From positions 1 to 35,612 of the forward strand of contig VGUA01000020.1 in assembly GCA_016874535.1 (NCBI GenBank): a stretch of DNA of 35,612 nucleotides, written 5' to 3'. The notes beneath the pieces were generated by a model. The model did no database searches. It was given only the letters and a program-made list of their open reading frames with translations, and was not told where the DNA came from. Origin of the DNA: Gammaproteobacteria bacterium. Lineage in GTDB: Bacteria > Pseudomonadota > Gammaproteobacteria > Ga0077536. Positions 28,626-35,612 of the stretch are shown in pieces (the stretch's first letter is position 1; every line of letters starts with the position of its first letter). Both the position numbers and the translations under genes were made by a program.

Positions 28626-29159
28626 ATGTGGCGTTGGTGTTTCCTGTTTCTGCTCATCGGTGCACTGCCACCGGAGACTTCGGCGCGCGAGCTGGTGGCG
28701 GGGGATCCCGCGCCAGACTTTGCCCTGATGGGTTCCGATGGCAAGACGCACACCCTGTCCGCTTATCGCGGCAAGCATGTGGTGCTTGCCTGGTTCCCCA
28801 AGGCCTTCACCGGCGGTTGAACGGCCGAATGCAAATCGCTCCGTGAGAGCGGTCAGGCACTCGGACGCTTCGACATCGTCCTGTTCATGGCGAGCACGGA
28901 CGATGCCGACACCAACCGACGCTTTGCCGAGGCCAATCAGGCAGATTTTCCGATCCTCGCGGATCCGGAGAAAACCGCCGCCCAGGCCTATGAGGTGCTG
29001 ATGATGGGAATGTTCGCCCGGCGTGAAACGTTCTACATCGGACCCGATGGCAAGATTCTTGTGGTGGACAAGGACGTGAGTCCGCTCTCCGCAGGCAGGG
29101 ACATGGTCGACAACCTGACCGGGCTGGGTGTGCCCTTGCGCGGAGAAGCGTCGCCCTGA
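28626..29159 (+). CDS. Secreted peroxiredoxin (AhpC/TSA family), putative selenoprotein with Sec65 encoded by TGA at 28818-28820
   Basis: Reading through TGA gives MWRWCFLFLLIGALPPETSARELVAGDPAPDFALMGSDGKTHTLSAYRGKHVVLAWFPKAFTGG-U-TAECKSLRESGQALGRFDIVLFMASTDDADTNRRFAEANQADFPILADPEKTAAQAYEVLMMGMFARRETFYIGPDGKILVVDKDVSPLSAGRDMVDNLTGLGVPLRGEASP*. The fold is continuous in one frame on both sides of the TGA. Confidence 0.88.
28825..28864 (+). promoter_or_regulatory. Putative bacterial SECIS element
   Basis: CCGA a TGC aa ATCGCTC [CGTGA] GAGCGGT cag GCA c TCGG. A 14-pair interrupted stem with a 5-nt apical loop that has G at its second position, starting 21 nt after the TGA. Confidence 0.8.
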
Positions 29160-29160
29160 A

Positions 29161-30972
29161 TCAGTGCTGCTGGCGCACGAAGGGGAGCTCATCGGCATTG
29201 AGCGTCTCCTTCGTGAGCAGCAGCTCCGCGCAAGCCTCGAGTTCCGGCCTGCGTGCCGTGAGAATCTCTCGCGCACGCCGGAAAGCCTCATCCACCAGAC
29301 CTTTCACCGCGAGATCGATCTCGCGCCCCGTGGCTTCGCTGTGCTCGCGCAGGATGGGGCCCTGGGCCAGGCCCTCGCCCAGGAAATGGGGTTGTGCCTC
29401 GTCGTACACCACCTGCCCCACCTCGTCGGCCATGCCATAGCGCATCACCATGTGGCGTGCGATTTCAGTGATCTTGTCGAGATCATCTGCTGCACCGGTG
29501 GAGACCTCACCAAACACCAACGCCTCCGCAGCTCGGCCGCCCATGAGCACGGCCATCTTGTCCTTCAGGTTCTGTCTGGACATGAGGAAGCGATCTTCGG
29601 TGGGGCGCTGGATGGTGTAGCCGAGTGCGCCGATGCCACGCGGGATGATCGAAACCTTGTGCACCGGATCCATGCCCGGCAAAGAGCAGGCGACCAGTGC
29701 ATGGCCTGTCTCGTGTACGGCGACCGCCCGACGCTCCTCGGCATTCATGACCCTGGAATGGCGTTCCAAGCCGGCAACCACACGCTCCACTGCCGCGGTG
29801 AAATGCGACATCGTCACCTGGGCCGCATCGCCGCGGGTGGCGATGAGGGCTGCTTCGTTCACGAGATTCGCGAGATCAGCGCCGGTGAAACCCGGGGTGA
29901 GCGCCGCGACCTCGTCGAGTATCACGGCCGGATCGAGCGTCACCTTGCGCACATGGACCTTCAGTATCTGGACCCGACCCACTCGATCCGGACGGTCAAC
30001 CAGTACCTGTCGATCAAAACGTCCGGCACGTGTCAGTGCCGGATCGAGGATCTCGGGTCGATTGGTCGCCGCGAGCAGCACGATGCCGGTGCTCGGATCA
30101 AAGCCATCAAGCTCCGAAAGGAGCTGGTTGAGGGTCTGCTCCTTCTCGTCATGTCCACCGCCGAACTGGCCGAAGCCACGGGCCCGTCCGAGTGCATCGA
30201 GCTCGTCGATGAAGATGATACTGGGAGCCGCGAGCCATGCCTGCTCGAAGAGATCTCGCACGCGGGCCGCACCCACACCGACGAACATCTCCACAAACTC
30301 GGAACCCGAGATGGAAAAGAATGGCACACCAGCCTGACCCGCCACCGCGCGCGCCAGCAAGGTCTTGCCGGTACCCGGTGGACCAACCAGCAACACACCC
30401 TTGGGGATTCTCGCGCCAAGACGACCATGGCGCTTGGGCTCGCGCAGGAAGTTCACGATCTCCTGCAATTCCGCCTTGGCTTCATCCACGCCTGCCACGT
30501 CGTCAAAGGTCACGCCGGTGGAACGCTCGACGTAAACCTTGGCGCGGGACTTGCCGATGGACATCATGCCACCGAGACCCTGCCGCTCGGCCATGCGCCG
30601 GATGGCGAACATCCAGATGCCGAAGAAAACCACCACCGGCAGAATCCACGACAGCACATCGCGCAGCAAGGTGCTTTCGATGACACCCGCGAATTCCACA
30701 CCATACTGCTTGAGATGGGCTGCGAAACCGGGCTCCACCCTGGTGGTGACGAAGCGCGACTGCCCACCCGGACGTGGATTGCGCAGGCGACCTTCGAGAA
30801 AGCGCTCTGAGACCCGGACTTCGCTGATCTCGCCCTGCTCCAGCAAGCGCTCAAACTCGCCGTAGGCAATCTGCTCCGTGGCACCATGCTCGGCCAGCCA
30901 GGTCTGGAACAGCAGGATCAGCGCAATGGCGAGAATGGTGTAGCCGAGATTGATCTGCTGAGTCTTCTGCAT
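29161..30972 (-). CDS. ftsH: ATP-dependent zinc metalloprotease FtsH (possible secondary paralog)
   Basis: [21 protein letters not shown] (Walker A), [12 protein letters not shown] (Walker B), [22 protein letters not shown] (SRH), [11 protein letters not shown] (HExxH zinc motif). N-terminal TM from the ATG at 30972. Confidence 0.96.
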   Translation of the reverse strand: MQKTQQINLGYTILAIALILLFQTWLAEHGATEQIAYGEFERLLEQGEISEVRVSERFLEGRLRNPRPGGQSRFVTTRVEPGFAAHLKQYGVEFAGVIESTLLRDVLSWILPVVVFFGIWMFAIRRMAERQGLGGMMSIGKSRAKVYVERSTGVTFDDVAGVDEAKAELQEIVNFLREPKRHGRLGARIPKGVLLVGPPGTGKTLLARAVAGQAGVPFFSISGSEFVEMFVGVGAARVRDLFEQAWLAAPSIIFIDELDALGRARGFGQFGGGHDEKEQTLNQLLSELDGFDPSTGIVLLAATNRPEILDPALTRAGRFDRQVLVDRPDRVGRVQILKVHVRKVTLDPAVILDEVAALTPGFTGADLANLVNEAALIATRGDAAQVTMSHFTAAVERVVAGLERHSRVMNAEERRAVAVHETGHALVACSLPGMDPVHKVSIIPRGIGALGYTIQRPTEDRFLMSRQNLKDKMAVLMGGRAAEALVFGEVSTGAADDLDKITEIARHMVMRYGMADEVGQVVYDEAQPHFLGEGLAQGPILREHSEATGREIDLAVKGLVDEAFRRAREILTARRPELEACAELLLTKETLNADELPFVRQQH

Positions 30973-31071
30973 GCCTTGTTCCCTGTCAGCCACTCGCAGG
31001 TGGGGCTCCCCGGCCAGTGTCAGTGCAGGGCGCTGGCAGTGCAACCGGGGCACAACGGGTATGATGCAACG

Positions 31072-31536
31072 ATGCGTCCGGTCAATTGCAGATTCGGCAG
31101 TCGCGGCAGGCCCCGTCCGCGAGGAGCGCTCGTATGGTTGAGCTCCCTGCTTGCGGGGCTCATTGCCTGCAACGTGGATGCCGGCGCGGAGGCACCCTAT
31201 CGCAGCCTTGCCGATGCACGCCGCGGCGCGGATCTCATCGTGCAGACCCTGCGGCAGTCCGGCCCCGAGGCAGCGCTGGCCCTCGCAGTCCGTGAGTCAC
31301 ATCTGGACGATCCGAGAGTGCAGGAAAACCTGACGCGCATGAAGTCGAGCTTTCCCGGGCACATGGCGACCCTCGGCGCGCCGACGGAAGCGGAATTCAC
31401 GGGGCTGGATCGCTTCATGTCCTCGTTCGGGCGCTACAACTACCTGCTGCAGTGCCCGGATGGTCAGTTGCGCCTGATGTTCACCTATCGACGCAAGACG
31501 GACGGCTGGCGCCTCAACCAGTTCTATTACGATTGA
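31072..31536 (+). CDS. Hypothetical lipoprotein/secreted protein
   Basis: MRPVNCRFGSRGRPRPRGALVWLSSLLAGLIAC-NVDAG with lipobox-like LIAC; then a conserved-looking domain ending ...YLLQCPDGQLRLMFTYRRKTDGWRLNQFYYD. Divergent from ftsH. Confidence 0.65.
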   Translation: MRPVNCRFGSRGRPRPRGALVWLSSLLAGLIACNVDAGAEAPYRSLADARRGADLIVQTLRQSGPEAALALAVRESHLDDPRVQENLTRMKSSFPGHMATLGAPTEAEFTGLDRFMSSFGRYNYLLQCPDGQLRLMFTYRRKTDGWRLNQFYYD

Positions 31537-31583
31537 GACCTGCGGGGTACGAACGTCCCTGCACGCGCAGGGCGCGACCACTC

Positions 31584-32756
31584 TCAGCCGTGGACCTCGA
31601 CCCAGCGCTTGATGCGGTTGGCATCGCCTATGGGCGTCAGCTTGCCCCAGGAATTCAGCAGCACCACGATCACCGGCTTGGCGCCTATCCTGGCGTGCAT
31701 CACGAGGCAACGCCCGGCTTCGGAGGTGTAGCCGGTCTTGGATACACCGATGTTCCAGTCGCGGCTGCGGGTCTGTAGCAGTCGATTGCTGTTGAGGTAG
31801 GTAAGGCTGCCGCCGCGGTTGGCCTTGATCACATGACGGTCTGCGGTCGTGAACTCGCGGATGGAAGCATATTGATGGGCGGCACTCACCATCTTGGCCA
31901 GATCCATCGCGGTGGAGACATTCTTCTGGCTGAGCCCGGTGGAATCCACAAAATGCGTCTTGCGCATGCCGAGGGCGTGAGCCTTGGCATTCATCGCCCG
32001 GATGAAGGCGGTTTTGCCGCCCGGGTAGTGCCGGGCCAAAGCGGATGCCGCACGATTCTCAGAGGACATCAGTGCCAGATGAAGCATTTCCCGGCGTGAG
32101 AGCCGGGTGCCGACCTGCAAGCGCGAGCCCGACATCTTCACCCGGTCGACATCCGCGTCCGCGATGGAGAGTGTCTCGCCCATGTCCAGTTTGGCATCGA
32201 GCACGACCATCGCGGTCATCAGCTTGGTGATCGATGCGATGGGCATCACTTTCTCAGGCTCACGCGCTACGAGCACCTTGGCGCGAGGCTGCTCGAGCAC
32301 CAGCAGGGAGGCGGATTTCAGGTTCAGTCGCGCGGCTTCCGCCGACGCGGCCTTGACCGCCGCCGCCTGCGAAATTCGTGGCTCGGGCACGGATGGAGGC
32401 GCCTGCACTGCAACGGCTTGAGGCCGGCGCGAGGGTGGCGGGGTGGGAACGACGGGCCGTGGGGTGCGCGGCGGCGGCGGTATCGCGACGGCCGCCTGCG
32501 GCACACGCGCAGCAGGTGCCGGTGCCACGGCTTGCGTCGAGGGCGTTGCCGCAGGGGTTGGCGCGGGCGCAGGTTCCGCGATCGGGACTGGCGTGGGTTC
32601 AGGCGCAGTCTCGACCGGAGCGGACGGCGAACTGATGGTGGATGCGGAAAGCCCCGGCACCAGCGGATTCACGGGGAGGCCAACGGGTGCGGCCTGCAAG
32701 GCGGGCAAGAGGGTGACGGCTGCAATCAACAGCAACAGACGTCGCGACGAACTCAA
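31584..32756 (-). CDS. D-alanyl-D-alanine carboxypeptidase/endopeptidase (S11, PBP7-like) with long Pro/Ala-rich linker
   Basis: PIASITKLMTAMVVLDA (SxxK), MSSENRAASALARHYPGG (SxN) and GVSKTGYTSEAGRCLV (KTG). Likely TTG start at 32756 with a GGGGG(T)G SD ahead of a signal peptide. Confidence 0.92.
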   Translation of the reverse strand: MSSSRRLLLLIAAVTLLPALQAAPVGLPVNPLVPGLSASTISSPSAPVETAPEPTPVPIAEPAPAPTPAATPSTQAVAPAPAARVPQAAVAIPPPPRTPRPVVPTPPPSRRPQAVAVQAPPSVPEPRISQAAAVKAASAEAARLNLKSASLLVLEQPRAKVLVAREPEKVMPIASITKLMTAMVVLDAKLDMGETLSIADADVDRVKMSGSRLQVGTRLSRREMLHLALMSSENRAASALARHYPGGKTAFIRAMNAKAHALGMRKTHFVDSTGLSQKNVSTAMDLAKMVSAAHQYASIREFTTADRHVIKANRGGSLTYLNSNRLLQTRSRDWNIGVSKTGYTSEAGRCLVMHARIGAKPVIVVLLNSWGKLTPIGDANRIKRWVEVHG

Positions 32757-32954
32757 AATTGCACCCCCCGAGACTCCGAAGCGGCGCAAGTATAAGGGTG
32801 ATGCCTGGATGAGGCCACGGGCTCGCCAGGCGTCCGGACGCACCCGGTAAAGGTCAGCACACCATCGCCTGCCTGGACGCGTCGCCATTGGCGACTGGCT
32901 GCGTCCGGCTGGCCACCCTACACTCGGACCCTGCAATCGGAGAGCGTACTTGCC

Positions 32955-34007
32955 ATGACCGCATCGAAACCATCCAAGCCACTGCTGACCACAGTGGTGG
33001 GCAGCTATCCGCAGCCGGCCTGGCTGGTGGATCAGGACATCCTCAAAGCCAAGCTGGTTCCGCGTATCCATGCGCCTGAGATCTGGCGCGTGGCTCCCTC
33101 ACTGCTGCAGGAAGCACAGGATGATGCGACCCGCCTCGCCATTCGTGATCAGGAACGCGCCGGCATCGACATCATCACCGATGGCGAGATTCGCCGGGAG
33201 AGCTACTCCAATCGTTTTGGCACTTCACTCAGCGGCATCGATCTCTCACGCCCGTTCATCCGCAAGGTCGAATCCTTCGAGATTCCAGTGCCGCGGGTCA
33301 CTGGAGCGCTTACGCGGCCGGGTCCGGTGGAAGTGGCAGATCTGCTTTTTCTCAAGGCCAACACCAATCGCGGTGTGAAGATCACGCTGCCGGGACCATT
33401 CACGCTGAGCAAGCAGGCCTTCAATGAGTTTTATCCGGACGAAGAGTCCCTGGCCATGGCCTATGCCGAGGTCGTGAACCAGGAAGCGCGGGATCTGGAA
33501 GCTGCCGGCGCAGACGTGATCCAGCTCGATGAGCCCTGGCTGCGCAGCGATGCCGACGGCGCGAATCGCTATGGCATCGAGGCCATCAATCGCGCGCTGG
33601 AAGGGATCAGGTCGACCACGGCCGTGCATCTCTGCTTCGGTTACGGGTTCGTGATGTCAGCGCAGAAACCCAAGGCGTATGCCTTCCTGTCCCGACTGGC
33701 CGACTGCGTGGTCGATCAGATCTCCATCGAGGCCGCGCAGCCCCATCTTGATCTGGGGGTGCTGGAGGATCTCGCCAACAAGACCATCATTCTCGGCGTG
33801 GTGGATCTCTCCACCAATGAAGTGGAATCCGTGGACACCCTCGCTCAGCGCATCAGACGCGCCCTGCCTCATGTCTCGCCGGACCGGCTCATGCCAGCGC
33901 CCGATTGCGGCCTCAAATATCTCACCCGTGAAGCTGCCTTTGGCAAACTCCAGGCGCTCTCGGCCGCAGCACGACAGGTGCGCGAGGAGCTGGGACTGGG
34001 TCCTTGA
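32955..34007 (+). CDS. Cobalamin-independent methionine synthase (MetE C-terminal)-like protein
   Basis: 350 aa. LLTTVVGSYPQPAWL, GIDIITDGEIRRESYSNRFGTSL, VIQLDEPWLRSD, AVHLCFGYG and MPAPDCGLKYLTREAAFGKL. Confidence 0.88.
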   Translation: MTASKPSKPLLTTVVGSYPQPAWLVDQDILKAKLVPRIHAPEIWRVAPSLLQEAQDDATRLAIRDQERAGIDIITDGEIRRESYSNRFGTSLSGIDLSRPFIRKVESFEIPVPRVTGALTRPGPVEVADLLFLKANTNRGVKITLPGPFTLSKQAFNEFYPDEESLAMAYAEVVNQEARDLEAAGADVIQLDEPWLRSDADGANRYGIEAINRALEGIRSTTAVHLCFGYGFVMSAQKPKAYAFLSRLADCVVDQISIEAAQPHLDLGVLEDLANKTIILGVVDLSTNEVESVDTLAQRIRRALPHVSPDRLMPAPDCGLKYLTREAAFGKLQALSAAARQVREELGLGP

Positions 34008-34012
34008 TCACC

Positions 34013-35612
34013 TCAGTGCACGTGCTCGTCCGGTGATGCAAGGATCCTTGGCTCGCCAGCCAGCATGGCGACCTGTTCTTTCAGTCGCGAGGCGTTCCAG
34101 GATGGCTCCTCGCGCCCAGCGATCCAGCGCGCCCGCAGGAAACCGAAACGATCAATCAGGAACTCCGCATGCGAGAACCCGGGCGTGAGGGCGGTACGCT
34201 CACCGGGCACAGTCAGGGTGCGCGCGAGCAAGGCATAGGTTGCGGCGATAGCCTCACCACCCAGCATGATGCAGGGCAGTTGGATGCGTGCGGCATCGAG
34301 GTCACGACAAGCCCCGGATCGAAGCACCAGAAGAATCTCCAGCTCGTCCAGGCCTTCGCCTGAACGCAACGCCTGGAGCTCCTGCAAACGTTCCATTGAT
34401 TCCTCCGGATCCGCCAGCACCAGCAACACCGGATTCTGTTCGCGATGGTCGCGCAGTTCCGCCGCATCCCCGGCGTCTGTCTCGTAATGGAAATTGGGAG
34501 CACCCAACCAGGGTCGACCCGGAGCGATGCGAGGCGAGAGCACACGCGCCCTGTGCCCATCGGCAAAAGCGCGGAGAAAATTGACCAGGTCCCAGCGCGC
34601 AGCTTCATCCAGCACGGCGGAGAACCCGGGCATCGCGCCACTCGGCATCCCGTTGCTCAACCACCAGAACATGTCACCCGCCGTGTGCAGGGCGGTGTGC
34701 TCGCTCAAGTCAGGGGCCACGATGATCGCCTGTGCATTCGTACTCGAAGGAGGCTCCTGCCCACGCGCACCAGTGCCGTGACAGCCCGCGCATTGCGTCG
34801 TGAAGTGAGCCATCCCGCGCGTGATTGAACGTGCAGTGTAGGTGACGGCAGGCTGCCGATAGGTCTCCGGATAGGCTGGCACGGAGAGCGTATGTGCCGT
34901 GGCGCCGCCGCCGACGAGTACACAGCACAACGCGATCCGATAGCGTTTCGCCCACAAGGCGGGCAACGCCATGAGCAGCACGGCCACACCCGCCACGGTC
35001 GGCCAGTGGCTGGGGGCATCGGTCCAGGCAGCCTCCGGTGCAATCCTGAAGGGCAACCACCAGTCCACCGGCTCATGTGCGCCGGGTGTGGTGCGCGACA
35101 GATAAAGCCCCAATGCGAACACCCCGGTTGCGGCGAGAACCTCTACCATCACCACGCGCAGTGCCGCCTCCCGAGGAGCAGGGCCAGAGAGGCCATCGAG
35201 CAGCGGCAGATAGCGTTCCCGCAAACGCCAGGCACAGCCCAGTGCCAGCAGCAGCAAGGTCAGCTTGGTCAGCAACAGTGCACCGGCCAGGGTCCCGAAG
35301 ACGGCCGGCCAGCGCTCGAACTGGCGCGCCGCCACCAGCACGCCGCTCGCAACGAGTACCAGCATCATGCCGCCCGCGAAGGACGAGAAGCGTCCGGTGG
35401 CATGGGCGAGCAGCGCGTTTCCACCGGCATCGTGACTCGTGCAGCGGAGCAGGAAGATCCAGCACGGTAATCCTCCCAGCCAAGCCGCTGCGGCCAGGCC
35501 ATGGGCTCCGTGGGCAATCATGCTCTGGACGATGGGGGGCGTGGCGCCGCCATGGCCGGCCCACAAACCTGTCACCAGGAACAGCCCGGCCAGCACCAGC
35601 CCGGGTCTGAGC
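34013..35612 (-). CDS. CopD-like membrane domain - cytochrome c - thioredoxin-like C-terminal fusion protein (5' end outside the window)
   Basis: MIAHGAHGLAAAAWLGGLPCWIFLL multi-TM region, then CAGCHGTGARG heme c site, then a soluble domain (NPVLLVLADPEESMERLQELQALR...HAEFLIDRFGFLRARWIAG). The frame is open through the window end. Confidence 0.75.
   Translation of the reverse strand, partial: LRPGLVLAGLFLVTGLWAGHGGATPPIVQSMIAHGAHGLAAAAWLGGLPCWIFLLRCTSHDAGGNALLAHATGRFSSFAGGMMLVLVASGVLVAARQFERWPAVFGTLAGALLLTKLTLLLLALGCAWRLRERYLPLLDGLSGPAPREAALRVVMVEVLAATGVFALGLYLSRTTPGAHEPVDWWLPFRIAPEAAWTDAPSHWPTVAGVAVLLMALPALWAKRYRIALCCVLVGGGATAHTLSVPAYPETYRQPAVTYTARSITRGMAHFTTQCAGCHGTGARGQEPPSSTNAQAIIVAPDLSEHTALHTAGDMFWWLSNGMPSGAMPGFSAVLDEAARWDLVNFLRAFADGHRARVLSPRIAPGRPWLGAPNFHYETDAGDAAELRDHREQNPVLLVLADPEESMERLQELQALRSGEGLDELEILLVLRSGACRDLDAARIQLPCIMLGGEAIAATYALLARTLTVPGERTALTPGFSHAEFLIDRFGFLRARWIAGREEPSWNASRLKEQVAMLAGEPRILASPDEHVH

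Noticed and set aside
28818-28820. TGA in the peroxiredoxin treated as an ordinary nonsense mutation (pseudogene)
   Set aside because: The stop falls exactly on the catalytic Cys codon, the downstream frame is intact for about 112 codons, and a SECIS-like hairpin follows. Pseudogenization would not predict this combination. It remains the main alternative if the genome lacks Sec machinery.
29128-30810. 560-aa plus-strand ORF
   Set aside because: Antisense to ftsH; shadow ORF.
32330-32640. Low-complexity Pro/Ala-rich coding repeat
   Set aside because: Explained as a flexible linker between the signal peptide and the S11 peptidase domain; no regular DNA repeat unit.
1-35612. CRISPR array, insertion sequences or prophage genes
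   Set aside because: No regularly spaced repeats, transposase motifs or phage structural proteins were recognised on either strand.

Overview
This is a GC-rich proteobacterial-type chromosomal window, about 35.6 kb. It carries roughly 30 protein genes and one tRNA-Arg(TCG). Most of the content is catabolic and redox metabolism: two enoyl-CoA hydratases, an OFA-type MFS transporter with an AbfD/HpaB-family enzyme, three luciferase-like (LLM) oxidoreductases, two MetE/EaCoMT-like proteins, a tandemly duplicated DUF485 + ActP-type symporter module, pntAB, a limonene-epoxide-hydrolase-like protein, a VOC protein, an alginate-export-type porin, an FeS-type photolyase with SDR and PPOX genes, an MDR dehydrogenase, FtsH, an S11 D,D-peptidase, and a CopD-cytochrome c fusion cut by the window end. 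The strongest finding is a secreted peroxiredoxin (28626..29159) with an in-frame TGA exactly at the catalytic cysteine position (TGG-U-TAEC). A well-formed bacterial SECIS-like hairpin lies immediately downstream. This is a probable selenoprotein that the ORF track splits in two. Other notable items are a probable CTG start (CTGA overlap) for the photolyase, an AbfD-like protein apparently lacking two of the four Fe-S ligands, a truncated DUF5615 toxin beside the tRNA, a SnoaL-like gene remnant, a 17-bp hairpin whose wobble pairs point to + strand RNA, and an attenuator-like leader before pntA. All family calls come from reading motifs and translations. No database search was run.
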